From assembly GCA_002503885.1 (NCBI GenBank), contig DASQ01000105.1, positions 1 through 17,128 of the forward strand: DNA of 17,128 nt. The letters run 5' to 3'. Positions 1 to 6,698 of this stretch are shown one piece after another. The notes under the pieces are model-generated. The model made no database searches, had not been told where the DNA came from, and saw only the letters and a program-made list of their open reading frames with translations. Source of the stretch: Methanoculleus marisnigri. GTDB taxonomy: Archaea; Halobacteriota; Methanomicrobia; Methanomicrobiales; Methanoculleaceae. The position numbers and the translations under genes are program-made. The first letter of the stretch is position 1; every line of letters begins with the position of its first letter.

Positions 1-13
1 CCTCCGGCCTCCT

Positions 14-36
14 CCCCCGCCCCGGCGGGGCGGGGG
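14..36. repeat. Perfect GC-rich inverted repeat
   Basis: Two 11-base arms (14-24 and 26-36), made only of G and C, are perfect reverse complements around a single base. They could form a very stable hairpin in either transcript. There is no T run next to it on either strand, so it is not a textbook terminator. It lies about 165 bases beyond the stop of the minus-strand oxidoreductase at 203 and may mark the end of that transcript or of a gene outside the window. No gene is visible in bases 1-202. Confidence 0.5.
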
Positions 37-202
37 CAGTGCGTGGCGATAGCCACCACGGTCCACTGCATGGGAATTTTTCCTCGTTCTGCCGTTCTGC
101 TGAATGCGTAGCGGAGACCGGTCGTATTCTCATACCCTTTTTGTTACCGGGCCGTTGTAACTTGAAGACCGTCGACGTTCTCGCACAGCCCCTCTGGTTC
201 CC

Positions 203-1737
203 TCAACCCCCTCTCGGCTTAAGATCCTTCACCGCCGGCCCGTGGATCACCTTCCCATCGGCATCGAAGCGCGAGCCGTGGCAGGGGCAGTCCCAGGTCT
301 CTTCGGCGCTGTTCCAGGCGGCGACGCATCCCATGTGGGTGCAGGTTGGGTTGACTGCGTGGACCCTGCCTTCCCGGTCGCGGAAGACGCCGGCTTTCTG
401 GCCCTCGATCATCAGGACCCTCCCCTCCCCGGGCGGAACGTCCGCGAGGTCTCCGGCCGGCCGGGATATCACGCCGCCGATGTACTTCTCGGCCACCTCG
501 ATGTTGTGGACCAGGAACCGCCGGGCCGATGCCGCCGGCTTGAACCGGTCGGGGGCGTAGACCTCCGCCCAGGGGCTCGCGCGGCCCCGGATCATATCGG
601 TGAGGATCGTCGCGGCCGCGGTGCCGTTGGTCATCCCCCACTTCCGGAATCCTGTCGCGATGTAGATGTTCTCGTGGCCTTCCGCGAGCGGGCCGATGTA
701 GGGGACGCCGTCGTTGGTGATGTAGTCCTGCGCCGACCAGCGGTAGTCGACGGACCTGACCGGGTAGATCGACCGGACATACGCTTCGAGGTCGCGGTAG
801 TGCTCCCTCGTATCCACGCTCTCGCCGGCCCGGTGCTCCATGCCGGTGACGAGTACCAGTTCGCCGTCGCCGGTGGGCTGTGACCGCCAGGAGTGGGTGG
901 GCCCTTCGGCGTTGATGAAGGTCCCGTCCGGGAACGGCTCGTCGATCCGGAGGCCGAGGACGTAGGAGCGCGACGGCTCCATACGGGCGTAGTAGAACCC
1001 GGGGCTGTCGTAGAAGGGATAGTGGGTTGCAAGGACCCCGGCCCGGACCGTGACGGTCCCCCGCTCCGTCCGGACCGTGCAGCGGCCTCCACCGTCCTGC
1101 ACCTCGATTGCCCGGGTATTCTCGAAGATCTGGCTCCCGTCGCCCGGTACCAGGGAGGCGAGCAGCAGGAGGTAGTTCCTCGGGTGGAACTGCGCCTGGT
1201 TCTCGACGACCACCGCCCCGTAGGTCCTGCCCGGCAGCGGCACCTCCTCTACAAATGTCGCCGGGAGCCCGAGGCTCCGTGCTGCGTCCGCTTCTGCCAC
1301 GACAAGGTTGCGGGACTCCTCCGACTCCGCGTAGGTGTAGGCGGGTTTCCGCTCGAAACTGCACGGGATGTCGTACTCCCGGACAACCGATGCGACCGTC
1401 TCGATCGCCGCCTGGTTCGCTTCGGCATACTGCTGCGCCTGCCTGCTCCCGAACCGGTCGATGAGCTCCGCGTAGATGAGCCGGTGGAGCGAGGTCACCT
1501 TCGCCGTCGTGTGGCCGGTCACCCCCCGGCAGATCCTGCCCGCCTCGATCACGGCGACCGCGTATCCGGCCTGCTTGAGCAGAAATGCCGTGGTGATGCC
1601 GGTGATGCCGCCGCCCACGACCACCACATCGGTCTCCAGGTTCCCCGGCAGGGGGGATACGACGTCTCCGCCGTTGTCTCCATCCAGAACGACTCGTGCC
1701 TGCCCGGCAGGCCATAAGCACCCGGTCCATGCTCCAT
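203..1737 (-). CDS. FAD-dependent oxidoreductase with C-terminal Rieske domain, frameshifted (downstream copy)
   Basis: This is a DAO-type FAD oxidoreductase fused to a Rieske [2Fe-2S] domain. The dinucleotide-binding motif VVVVGGGITGITTAF lies near the N-terminus. The C-terminus has CTHMGC and CPCHGSRF, giving the Rieske pattern C-x-H-x15-C-x2-H. The substrate is unknown; the likely role is cytoplasmic amine or thiol redox chemistry. The ATG at 1737 has a strong Shine-Dalgarno AAGGAGG (1746-1752, 8-base spacing), and its frame encodes MEHGPGAYGLPGRHESFW, matching the paralogue upstream (1861-3408). From about 1656 onward the homologous frame is a different one. The span is 1535 bases, one short of a multiple of three. 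Adding one C to the C6 run (G6 on plus, 1651-1656) joins the two parts into a 511-residue protein, against 515 for the paralogue. It could be a sequencing error, a recent inactivation or a slippage switch. Without the shift no start with a ribosome site exists in the core frame. Confidence 0.85.
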
Positions 1738-1826
1738 GCGTCAAGCCTCCTTCTGCCTGCCTGCCCCTCGTCCCCGAACGGGTGCCGGGGAAGGGGCGGC
1801 GGCGGTCGGTCCCATTATGCCGGCAC

Positions 1827-1838
1827 CATATATAGGTA
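1827..1838 (-). promoter_or_regulatory. TATA box for the downstream FAD/Rieske gene
   Basis: On the minus strand this reads CCTATATATGG, an archaeal TATA box in GC-rich surroundings. Transcription should begin about 25 bases downstream, near 1805. That leaves a leader of about 70 bases before the ATG at 1737 and includes the AAGGAGG ribosome site. So the downstream copy seems to have its own promoter and need not rely on read-through from the upstream copy. Confidence 0.6.
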
Positions 1839-1860
1839 TGGAGCCCGCCTTCCCCCGCGC

Positions 1861-3408
1861 CTACTTCCGCACGACCTTCTTCCCTGCAAGGTCCTTCACC
1901 GTGGGGCTCTCGATCACCTTCCCGTCGGTATCGTAGCGGGAGCCGTGGCAGGGGCAGTCCCAGGTATCCTCGGCGTTGTTCCACGCGACGGTGCAGCCCA
2001 TGTGCATGCAGGTCGCATCAAGCGTGGTGACTCTGCCGTGTTCGTCCCGGTAGACTGCAACCTTCTGCCCGTCGACCTCGACGACCTTCCCCTCCCGGGG
2101 CGGTATCGCCGCGACTTCCCGGTCGAACCGGGTCGTGTCGACCCTGATCGTCCCCCCGGCCGCCTCGAGTTTCTGCCGCACCCGTTCGGGGAACTCCGGC
2201 TGCTCTTTGAACCGCGAAGGATCGAATACCTCCGCCCAGGGGTTCTCGCGGCCCCGGATCAGGTCTGTCAAGATCATCCCTGCCGCCGTGCCGGCAGCCA
2301 TCCCCCACTTCCCAAAGCCCGTCGCGATGTAGATGTTCTCGTGCCCCTCGGCGATGCGGCCGATGTAGGGGACGCGGTCGGCCGTGATGTAGTCCTGTGC
2401 CGACCAGCGGTAGTCGACGGACCTGACCGGGTAGACCGACCGGGCATACGCCTCGAGGTCGCGGTAGTGCTCCCGGGTGTCGGTCACCGTCCCGGTGTCG
2501 TGGGCCGCGCCGGTGACGATTACGAGGTCGTGGTCGCCGGCGGGCTGCGATCGCCAGGAGTGGACCGGTCCTTTGGCATTGATGAAGATTCCGTTCGGGA
2601 ACGGCTCATCGATCCGGAGGCCGAGCGCATAGGACCGTGATGGGTGCATCCGGGCGAAGTATGCGCCGGGACGGTCGTAGATGGGGTAGTGCGTGGCGAG
2701 AACCGCGTAGTCGGAGGAGAGCGAGCCCCGGTTGGTCTTCACCGTGACGCCGCCGGGCTGCTCCTCGAGGCCTACCGCCCTCGTCGTCTCAAAGACGTAA
2801 CTCCCCTCTCCCGGGAGGTGCCCGGCGAGCAGCAGGAGGTAGTTCCTCGGGTGGAACTGCGCCTGGTTCTCGACGACCACCGCCCCGTAGGTCCTGCCCG
2901 GCAACGGGACGTCCTCTACAAATGTCGCCGGGAGCCCGAGGCTCCGTGCTGCGTCCGCCTCGGCCGCGACAGAGTCGCGGGACTCTGCCGACTCCGCATA
3001 GGTGTAAGCGGGTTTGCGCTCGAAACTGCACGGGATGTCGTACTCCCGGACGAGAGACGCGATCGTCTCGATCCCGGCCTGGTTCGCACCGGCATACTGC
3101 CGGGCCTGCTCCTCGCCGAGCCGGTCGATAAGGTCCGCGTAGATGAGCCGGTGGAGCGAGGTCACCTTCGCCGTCGTATAGCCGGTGGCTCCCGTGACGA
3201 TCCGGCGGGCATCGATCAGGGCGACGGTCAGCCCCGCCTTCTTCAGCAGAAATGCCGTGGTGATCCCCGCTATCCCGCCGCCGATCACCGTGACGTTCAC
3301 GTGCCCGTCCCCGTCGAGCGGCGGAAACCCCGTCTCCGGTGAGGTTGCTATCCAGTACGACTCAGCTGTTCCCGGCAGATCGTTATTCCGTTCCCGCGAC
3401 TCACCCAT
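1861..3408 (-). CDS. FAD-dependent oxidoreductase with C-terminal Rieske domain (upstream copy, intact)
   Basis: A 515-residue DAO-family flavoprotein with an N-terminal Rossmann motif (VTVIGGGIAGITTAFLLKKAG), a DAO fold through about residue 400, and a C-terminal Rieske domain with CMHMGC and CPCHGSRY (C-x-H-x15-C-x2-H). Such fusions are widespread and annotated only as FAD-dependent oxidoreductases; the substrate is not known. I prefer the ATG at 3408 over an in-frame ATG at 3444. It has GGGAGG (3418-3423) nine bases upstream, and the TATA box at about 3449 predicts a transcript start near 3424, which excludes 3444. The start also matches that of the tandem paralogue. The N-terminus lacks a signal peptide, so the protein is cytoplasmic. 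The C-terminus ends in a basic tail (KKVVRK). Confidence 0.9.
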   Translation of the reverse strand: MGESRERNNDLPGTAESYWIATSPETGFPPLDGDGHVNVTVIGGGIAGITTAFLLKKAGLTVALIDARRIVTGATGYTTAKVTSLHRLIYADLIDRLGEEQARQYAGANQAGIETIASLVREYDIPCSFERKPAYTYAESAESRDSVAAEADAARSLGLPATFVEDVPLPGRTYGAVVVENQAQFHPRNYLLLLAGHLPGEGSYVFETTRAVGLEEQPGGVTVKTNRGSLSSDYAVLATHYPIYDRPGAYFARMHPSRSYALGLRIDEPFPNGIFINAKGPVHSWRSQPAGDHDLVIVTGAAHDTGTVTDTREHYRDLEAYARSVYPVRSVDYRWSAQDYITADRVPYIGRIAEGHENIYIATGFGKWGMAAGTAAGMILTDLIRGRENPWAEVFDPSRFKEQPEFPERVRQKLEAAGGTIRVDTTRFDREVAAIPPREGKVVEVDGQKVAVYRDEHGRVTTLDATCMHMGCTVAWNNAEDTWDCPCHGSRYDTDGKVIESPTVKDLAGKKVVRK

Positions 3409-3442
3409 TCCTCTTCGCCTCCCGGCTGATGGGTGCCGGGGC

Positions 3443-3455
3443 ACCTATATAACGG
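3443..3455. promoter_or_regulatory. TATA element in the divergent oxidoreductase/glycosyltransferase intergenic region
   Basis: CACCTATATAACG on plus reads CGTTATATAGGTG on minus, so the core is TATA-like in both directions. It is the only AT-rich element in the 118 bases between the two starts (3408 minus, 3527 plus). On minus it predicts initiation near 3424, just ahead of the ribosome site for 3408. On plus it predicts initiation near 3475, giving a leader of about 50 bases. One element could serve both genes. Confidence 0.55.
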
Positions 3456-3526
3456 TTATGCAGGAACAGCAGGGAGGCCCCTGCCGTTACGCATAAGAAC
3501 GATCGCGAGAATGGAGGAGAGATCTG

Positions 3527-4759
3527 ATGAGCGCAATCCACACGATCGGGGACTATGAGCAGTATATCGGAAAAGAGGCTGTACGTCGCATTAAGGCGAA
3601 GGCACGGCCGCTCCGTGACATGCATGTCATGCACATGAACTCCACCTACTACGGAGGTGGGGTCTCCCAGATCCTGTCATCCCTGACGCTCCTGATGAAC
3701 AGCCTCGGGATACAGACCGGGTGGCGCGTCGTCCACGGCCCGCCGGACTTCTTCAGCGTGACGAAGAAGTTCCATAACGCCCTCCAGGGAGCGGAGATCA
3801 ACCTGACCGGCCGCAAAAAGGAGATCTACGAAGATGTCATTCACGAGAACGCCGTACGGAACCATCTCGACCACGATGTGGTCTTCATCCACGACCCGCA
3901 ACCGCTCCCGCTGATCACCCATTACCGGAAGAAGAGCCCCTGGGTCTGGCGCTGCCACCTCGACCTCACCGCACCGAACCGGGAGGTCTGGAACTACCTT
4001 CTCCCGTTCGTCGAGAAGTACGACGCCGTCGTCCTCTCCTGCGGGGAATACCGCCGGGATCTCAGAAAACCGCAGATCTACTTCACGCCCGGAATCGACC
4101 CCTTCTCCATCGTGAACCGCGAACTCTCTGAGGACGCCGTCGACGAGCGCCTCGCGCACTACGGCATCCCGACCGACCTCCCCCTGGTCGTGCAGGTCTC
4201 CCGGTTCGACCACTGGAAGGACCCCGAGGGAGTCATCCAGGCATTCCAGAAGGCAAGGAAGGAGGAGGAGTGCACCCTGGTCCTCGTCGGGAACGTGGCG
4301 ACCGACGACCCGGAGGGTGCGGAGGTCTACCGGTCGCTCCTCGCCCACCGGAGCGAGCGGATCATCGTGAAAAGCGTCCAGGACGGCGCGCTGGTGAACG
4401 CGCTCCAGCGGCGGGCAGCGGTCGTCCTCCAGAAGTCCATCCGGGAAGGGTTCGGGCTGACGGTCTCGGAGGCGATGTGGAAGGGCGCAGCGGTGATCGG
4501 TGGGAACGTCGGCGGCATCCGCCACCAGATCCAGGACGGGGAGAGCGGGTTTCTGGTCTCCTCGGTCGACGAGGCTGCGGAGAGGATCGTCAGGCTGCTC
4601 CGCGACCCCGATCTTGCGCGACAGCTCGGACGTGCGGCGCATGAGAGGGTGCGGGAGCATTTCCTCTTCACCCGCACCGTCGAGCAGTACCTCAACCTGA
4701 TCGGCTCGTTCGAGCCCGAGTTCCGGCTGCGGGGAGGCGTGGAGTCTTCCTGCGGGTGA
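3527..4759 (+). CDS. GT4 glycosyltransferase, trehalose synthase (TreT)-like
   Basis: A 410-residue retaining glycosyltransferase of the GT4/GT-B fold. The N-terminal half has the TreT-like segment NSTYYGGGVSQILSSL and later HDPQPLPL and WRCHLDLT. The C-terminal half has the nucleotide-sugar domain with VQVSRFDHWKDPEG and the GT4 E-x7-E motif (EGFGLTVSE), followed by GNVGGIRHQI. TreT enzymes join NDP-glucose and glucose to make trehalose, a compatible solute. The overall pattern fits this group, but other GT4 activities cannot be excluded. The ATG is preceded by GGAGGAGA (3513-3520). There is no signal peptide. The gene stands alone: its upstream neighbour is divergent and its downstream neighbour convergent, so no trehalose pathway partner is next to it. 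Confidence 0.82.
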   Translation: MSAIHTIGDYEQYIGKEAVRRIKAKARPLRDMHVMHMNSTYYGGGVSQILSSLTLLMNSLGIQTGWRVVHGPPDFFSVTKKFHNALQGAEINLTGRKKEIYEDVIHENAVRNHLDHDVVFIHDPQPLPLITHYRKKSPWVWRCHLDLTAPNREVWNYLLPFVEKYDAVVLSCGEYRRDLRKPQIYFTPGIDPFSIVNRELSEDAVDERLAHYGIPTDLPLVVQVSRFDHWKDPEGVIQAFQKARKEEECTLVLVGNVATDDPEGAEVYRSLLAHRSERIIVKSVQDGALVNALQRRAAVVLQKSIREGFGLTVSEAMWKGAAVIGGNVGGIRHQIQDGESGFLVSSVDEAAERIVRLLRDPDLARQLGRAAHERVREHFLFTRTVEQYLNLIGSFEPEFRLRGGVESSCG

Positions 4760-4798
4760 CCCCTCAAAAGAGTGAGGGTGGGATGGCGGCTCTCACTC
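4760..4798. terminator. Possible bidirectional terminator between convergent genes
   Basis: Between the glycosyltransferase stop (4759) and the convergent small secreted gene (stop at 4793) there are two alternative stems. One is CCCTC (4761-4765) with GAGGG (4774-4778). The other is GAGTGAG (4770-4776) with CTCACTC (4792-4798). The first loop holds AAAAG, giving a short U run in the minus transcript. There is no long U tract, so the call is tentative. Confidence 0.35.
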
Positions 4799-5248
4799 CG
4801 TCAGCCGTTTGTTGTTGTAGTCGTCGAGATACGCTGCAAGGTCGATGAACTGCTGCCGGAGCGGATCGTTTCCTTTCAATTTCCCGATTTTTGCCGGGGT
4901 GTTCTCCGGGTCGGCGAAGAGTTCGCCGGCTTGCTCTATCTCATCGTACGGCACCCATTCTCCGCTGTACATGTTGAGCACAGCCGGGATGTACTGGTGG
5001 GCCAGCGTGTAGTAGGCGTTGCCGCCTTTCGGCGACGTCTGCAGGACTGTCATCCAGTCCTGGCCGGAGGAGAAGAAGCTCTCCTCGTAATTGACGATGC
5101 TTTCCAGACCTTCAAGGGGAGAAGGCCAGTTCTCCGGGTGGTTCTTCCAGTATCCCTGCGTGAGAGGATCGTAGTTCTCCCATGCGGCCACAGGTGTGGT
5201 ACATACACAGAGAGCGATAATAATCCCGAATATCAGGTATTTCCGCAC
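4793..5248 (-). CDS. Small secreted protein with GYWKNHPENWP motif, function unknown
   Basis: A 151-residue protein. The N-terminus MRKYLIFGIIIALCVCTTPVAA is a typical Sec signal peptide (positive residues, hydrophobic core, small residues near 20-22). The mature part begins WENYDPLTQGYWKNHPENWP. That Trp/Tyr-rich motif recurs at the start of many secreted proteins of unknown function in bacteria and archaea. The rest is acidic and likely helical, with no transmembrane segment and no cysteine in the mature part, so it is probably released or wall-associated. The start is GTG at 5248, with GAGGTGA (about 5255-5261) six bases upstream; no ATG is better placed. The leader contains a strong hairpin and a repeat that overlaps the ribosome site. 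I cannot assign a function. Confidence 0.82.
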   Translation of the reverse strand: MRKYLIFGIIIALCVCTTPVAAWENYDPLTQGYWKNHPENWPSPLEGLESIVNYEESFFSSGQDWMTVLQTSPKGGNAYYTLAHQYIPAVLNMYSGEWVPYDEIEQAGELFADPENTPAKIGKLKGNDPLRQQFIDLAAYLDDYNNKRLTE

Positions 5249-5251
5249 TTA

Positions 5252-5308
5252 ATGTCACCTCGTATGTTGGTGTCAGTGACATCCCGACCCGGCCGGCTAC
5301 CGGCCGGG
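5252..5308 (-). promoter_or_regulatory. Structured 5' leader of the small secreted gene
   Basis: CCCGGCCGG (5288-5296) and CCGGCCGGG (5300-5308) form a perfect nine-pair hairpin with the three-base loop CTA. Between it and the GTG start, ATGTCAC (5252-5258) and GTGACAT (5276-5282) are perfect 7-base inverted repeats. In the minus-strand RNA the downstream arm overlaps the ribosome site GAGGTGA, so pairing would hide it. Whether this controls translation is an inference. Confidence 0.4.
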
Positions 5309-5470
5309 AGCGCCAGCTCTCCAGAGTCGTGGGTCTGCAGGAATCGGTGTGAGCCCGACCGCTCATGCCGTGAGCGTTGCGATCAGCATTTCTGCCTGCG
5401 GAGTGTCTGCCCCTTCCCCCCGAACCGGGCCTGACTCCCCAAGGGATGCCGGGCGAGTCTCCGCGCTCAT

Positions 5471-5482
5471 GATATATATACG
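5471..5482 (-). promoter_or_regulatory. Candidate TATA box for the small secreted gene
   Basis: An alternating TATATATA core (5473-5480) reads GTATATATATC on the minus strand. It would initiate near 5452, giving a leader of about 200 bases for the gene starting at 5248. It is the nearest TATA-like element upstream of that gene. It is also TATA-like on plus, but then cofE would be almost 250 bases away. Confidence 0.4.
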
Positions 5483-5747
5483 TTTCCCGTGCGGCAGGCG
5501 CCGGCGGGGATTGGAATTGGAATATAATAATTTCTGGATAATCCCTGGGGCCAGCCGCATCGTGAGAACCGGCGCATGGGGGTGAGCCGTCACCTCGCCT
5601 TCCGGCGCGCCGGGTCCGACAGCAGGCGCGACCGATTACGCGCCGCGCTCCCGGGGGTCGCTATTCCCCTGAATCTCCCTGCCTTCTCCCGCCAGGAGAT
5701 CCGAGCATTTTTCTGCAATCGGATACGATCACTGATCTGTGAGTTCC

Positions 5748-6497
5748 ATGGAGATCCAGGTAATCGGTGTTCAGGGCCTCCCCCTGATCCAGAAAGGCGA
5801 CGATCTGCCTGCCCTGATCTGTGATCGGGTCGCGTTCGAAGACGGAGATATCCTCGCCATCGCCTCGTCCGTATACTCCAAGGCGGCGGGCTTCACCCGT
5901 GAGCTCGCCAGCATCACCCCCGGCGCGGACGCCGTGCGGATTGCGGCGAAGACGAAGGAAGACCCCCGCTTCGTGCAGGCGGTGCTGGACTCGTCCACCG
6001 ATATCCTGCTCGAGCACCCGTTCATCCTCTCGGAACTGCCCTCCGGCCACATCGGCGTGCGGGCAGGCGTCGACCATAGCAACGTCGAGGACGGCCGGCT
6101 GATCATCCTCCCGCCCGACCCCATGGGGGCCGCTGTCGGGGTCCGGGACGCGGTCCGCCGCATCACCGGAAAGGACGTCCGGGTGCTCATCACCGACACC
6201 TGCGGCAGGTCGTTTCGGCGCGGCCAGACCGGGATTGCCATCGGATGGGCGGGAATGACGGCAATAGACGACTACCGGGGCGACACCGACCTCTTCGGGC
6301 ATGTCCTCGAGATCACCGAAGAAGCGGCGGTCGACGAGGTTGCAGCCTTCGCGAACTTCGTCATGGGCGAGAGTCACCAGGGTGTCCCTGCCGCGGTCTT
6401 CCGGAACTGCAAGACCTGGAACGGGCACGATTCCGTCTACTTCACGCCCCAGGAAGATATCATCAGGGCAGCCCTGAAGAAGAACAAAAAGGATTAG
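5748..6497 (+). CDS. cofE: Coenzyme F420-0:L-glutamate ligase (F420:gamma-glutamyl ligase)
   Basis: CofE uses GTP to add L-glutamate residues to F420-0, making the polyglutamylated F420 that methanogens use as a hydride carrier. From the ATG at 5748 the protein is 249 residues, the usual archaeal CofE length. Family signatures are clear: GVDHSNV (Asp109, Asn112), TDTCGRSFRRGQTGIAIG (residues 149-166, Asp150 and Thr151 in the metal/GTP site) and DDYRGDTDLFGHVLEIT (residues 174-190). A GTG nine bases upstream (5739) is an alternative in-frame start. Neither start has a strong ribosome site, though TGTGAG lies just before the ATG. The gene is single, and its stop overlaps the stop of the convergent Sec61-beta gene by four bases (6494-6497). 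Confidence 0.95.
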   Translation: MEIQVIGVQGLPLIQKGDDLPALICDRVAFEDGDILAIASSVYSKAAGFTRELASITPGADAVRIAAKTKEDPRFVQAVLDSSTDILLEHPFILSELPSGHIGVRAGVDHSNVEDGRLIILPPDPMGAAVGVRDAVRRITGKDVRVLITDTCGRSFRRGQTGIAIGWAGMTAIDDYRGDTDLFGHVLEITEEAAVDEVAAFANFVMGESHQGVPAAVFRNCKTWNGHDSVYFTPQEDIIRAALKKNKKD

Positions 6498-6652
6498 AAG
6501 AGAGCATTGAGGATAAAGACTGCCACTCCGGTCACGATGGTCACGATGATCACGGTTATCGGGCTGATATGGATGGCCCGGCGATCTTCGCTGTCGTAGT
6601 AGTTGACCAGGCCGGCAGAGGATACCAGTCTTCCGCCAGATTTTTTCGCCAT
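6494..6652 (-). CDS. Preprotein translocase subunit Sec61-beta (SecG-type)
   Basis: A 52-residue tail-anchored subunit of the archaeal SecYE-beta translocon. The N-terminal cytosolic part is MAKKSGGRLVSSAGLVNYYD, followed by the conserved SEDRRAIHISP and one C-terminal transmembrane helix (TVIIVTIVTGVAVFILNALF). Length and layout fit the archaeal Sec61-beta family exactly. The frame extends upstream, but the ATG at 6652 starts the conserved MAKKSGG, and the TATA element lies only about 26 bases upstream of it. GGGAG (6664-6668) precedes the start but would probably fall outside the transcript, which suggests a leaderless mRNA. The gene ends tail to tail with cofE. Confidence 0.93.
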   Translation of the reverse strand: MAKKSGGRLVSSAGLVNYYDSEDRRAIHISPITVIIVTIVTGVAVFILNALF

Positions 6653-6671
6653 ACTAAAATATTCTCCCTTG

Positions 6672-6684
6672 CAATATATAAAAC
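6672..6684. promoter_or_regulatory. Single TATA element serving two divergent genes
   Basis: CAATATATAAAAC on plus reads GTTTTATATATTG on minus. The intergenic space between ATG 6652 (minus) and ATG 6699 (plus) is only 46 bases, and this is its only TATA-like sequence. From its centre both start codons are about 22-26 bases away, the normal TATA-to-start distance. This predicts leaderless transcripts in both directions. Confidence 0.6.
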
Positions 6685-6698
6685 AGAGGTTAAGAGAG

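Larger units (their letters stand above)
5249..5747. other. Gene-free regulatory gap of about 500 bases
   Basis: No convincing coding sequence lies between the secreted gene (minus) and cofE (plus). Short open frames here have no ribosome site and unnatural composition. The gap holds the structured leader at 5252-5308, an alternating TA stretch at 5473-5480, and an AT-rich patch at 5508-5536. In that patch a GGATT/GGAATT/GGAATA near-repeat precedes TATAATAATTT. The last patch could be a plus-strand promoter for cofE with a long leader of about 200 bases. Closer to cofE no clear TATA box is visible. Confidence 0.55.

Noticed and set aside
143..161. Weak inverted repeat GTTAC/GTAAC downstream of the frameshifted gene
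   Set aside because: Five-base arms without a U run on the coding side; expected by chance.
39..560. Plus-strand open frame of 173 codons at the left edge
   Set aside because: It lies mostly antisense to the Rieske end of the oxidoreductase, has no ribosome site and no recognisable protein features; GC-rich DNA gives many such frames.
219..1730. Minus-strand frame of 503 codons overlapping the downstream oxidoreductase
   Set aside because: Very rich in Arg/Gly/Pro with no domain. It is the third reading frame of the real gene, not the frame carrying the FAD or Rieske motifs.
1738..1984. N-terminal extension of the downstream oxidoreductase to an ATG at 1984
   Set aside because: It would run through the end of the upstream gene and its own TATA box, has no homology to the paralogue, and ignores the strong ribosome site at 1746-1752.
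1696..2640. Long plus-strand open frame (314 codons), with a similar one at 893-1717
   Set aside because: Both are antisense to the FAD/Rieske genes. The two copies produce similar shadow proteins because the real genes are paralogous.
3409..3444. Alternative upstream ATG (3444) for the intact oxidoreductase
   Set aside because: It lies within or upstream of the expected transcription start and is not matched in the paralogue.
5363..5593. Small minus-strand open frame of 76 codons in the cofE upstream gap
   Set aside because: It covers the TATA-like element, has no ribosome site and reads as low-complexity translation of regulatory DNA.
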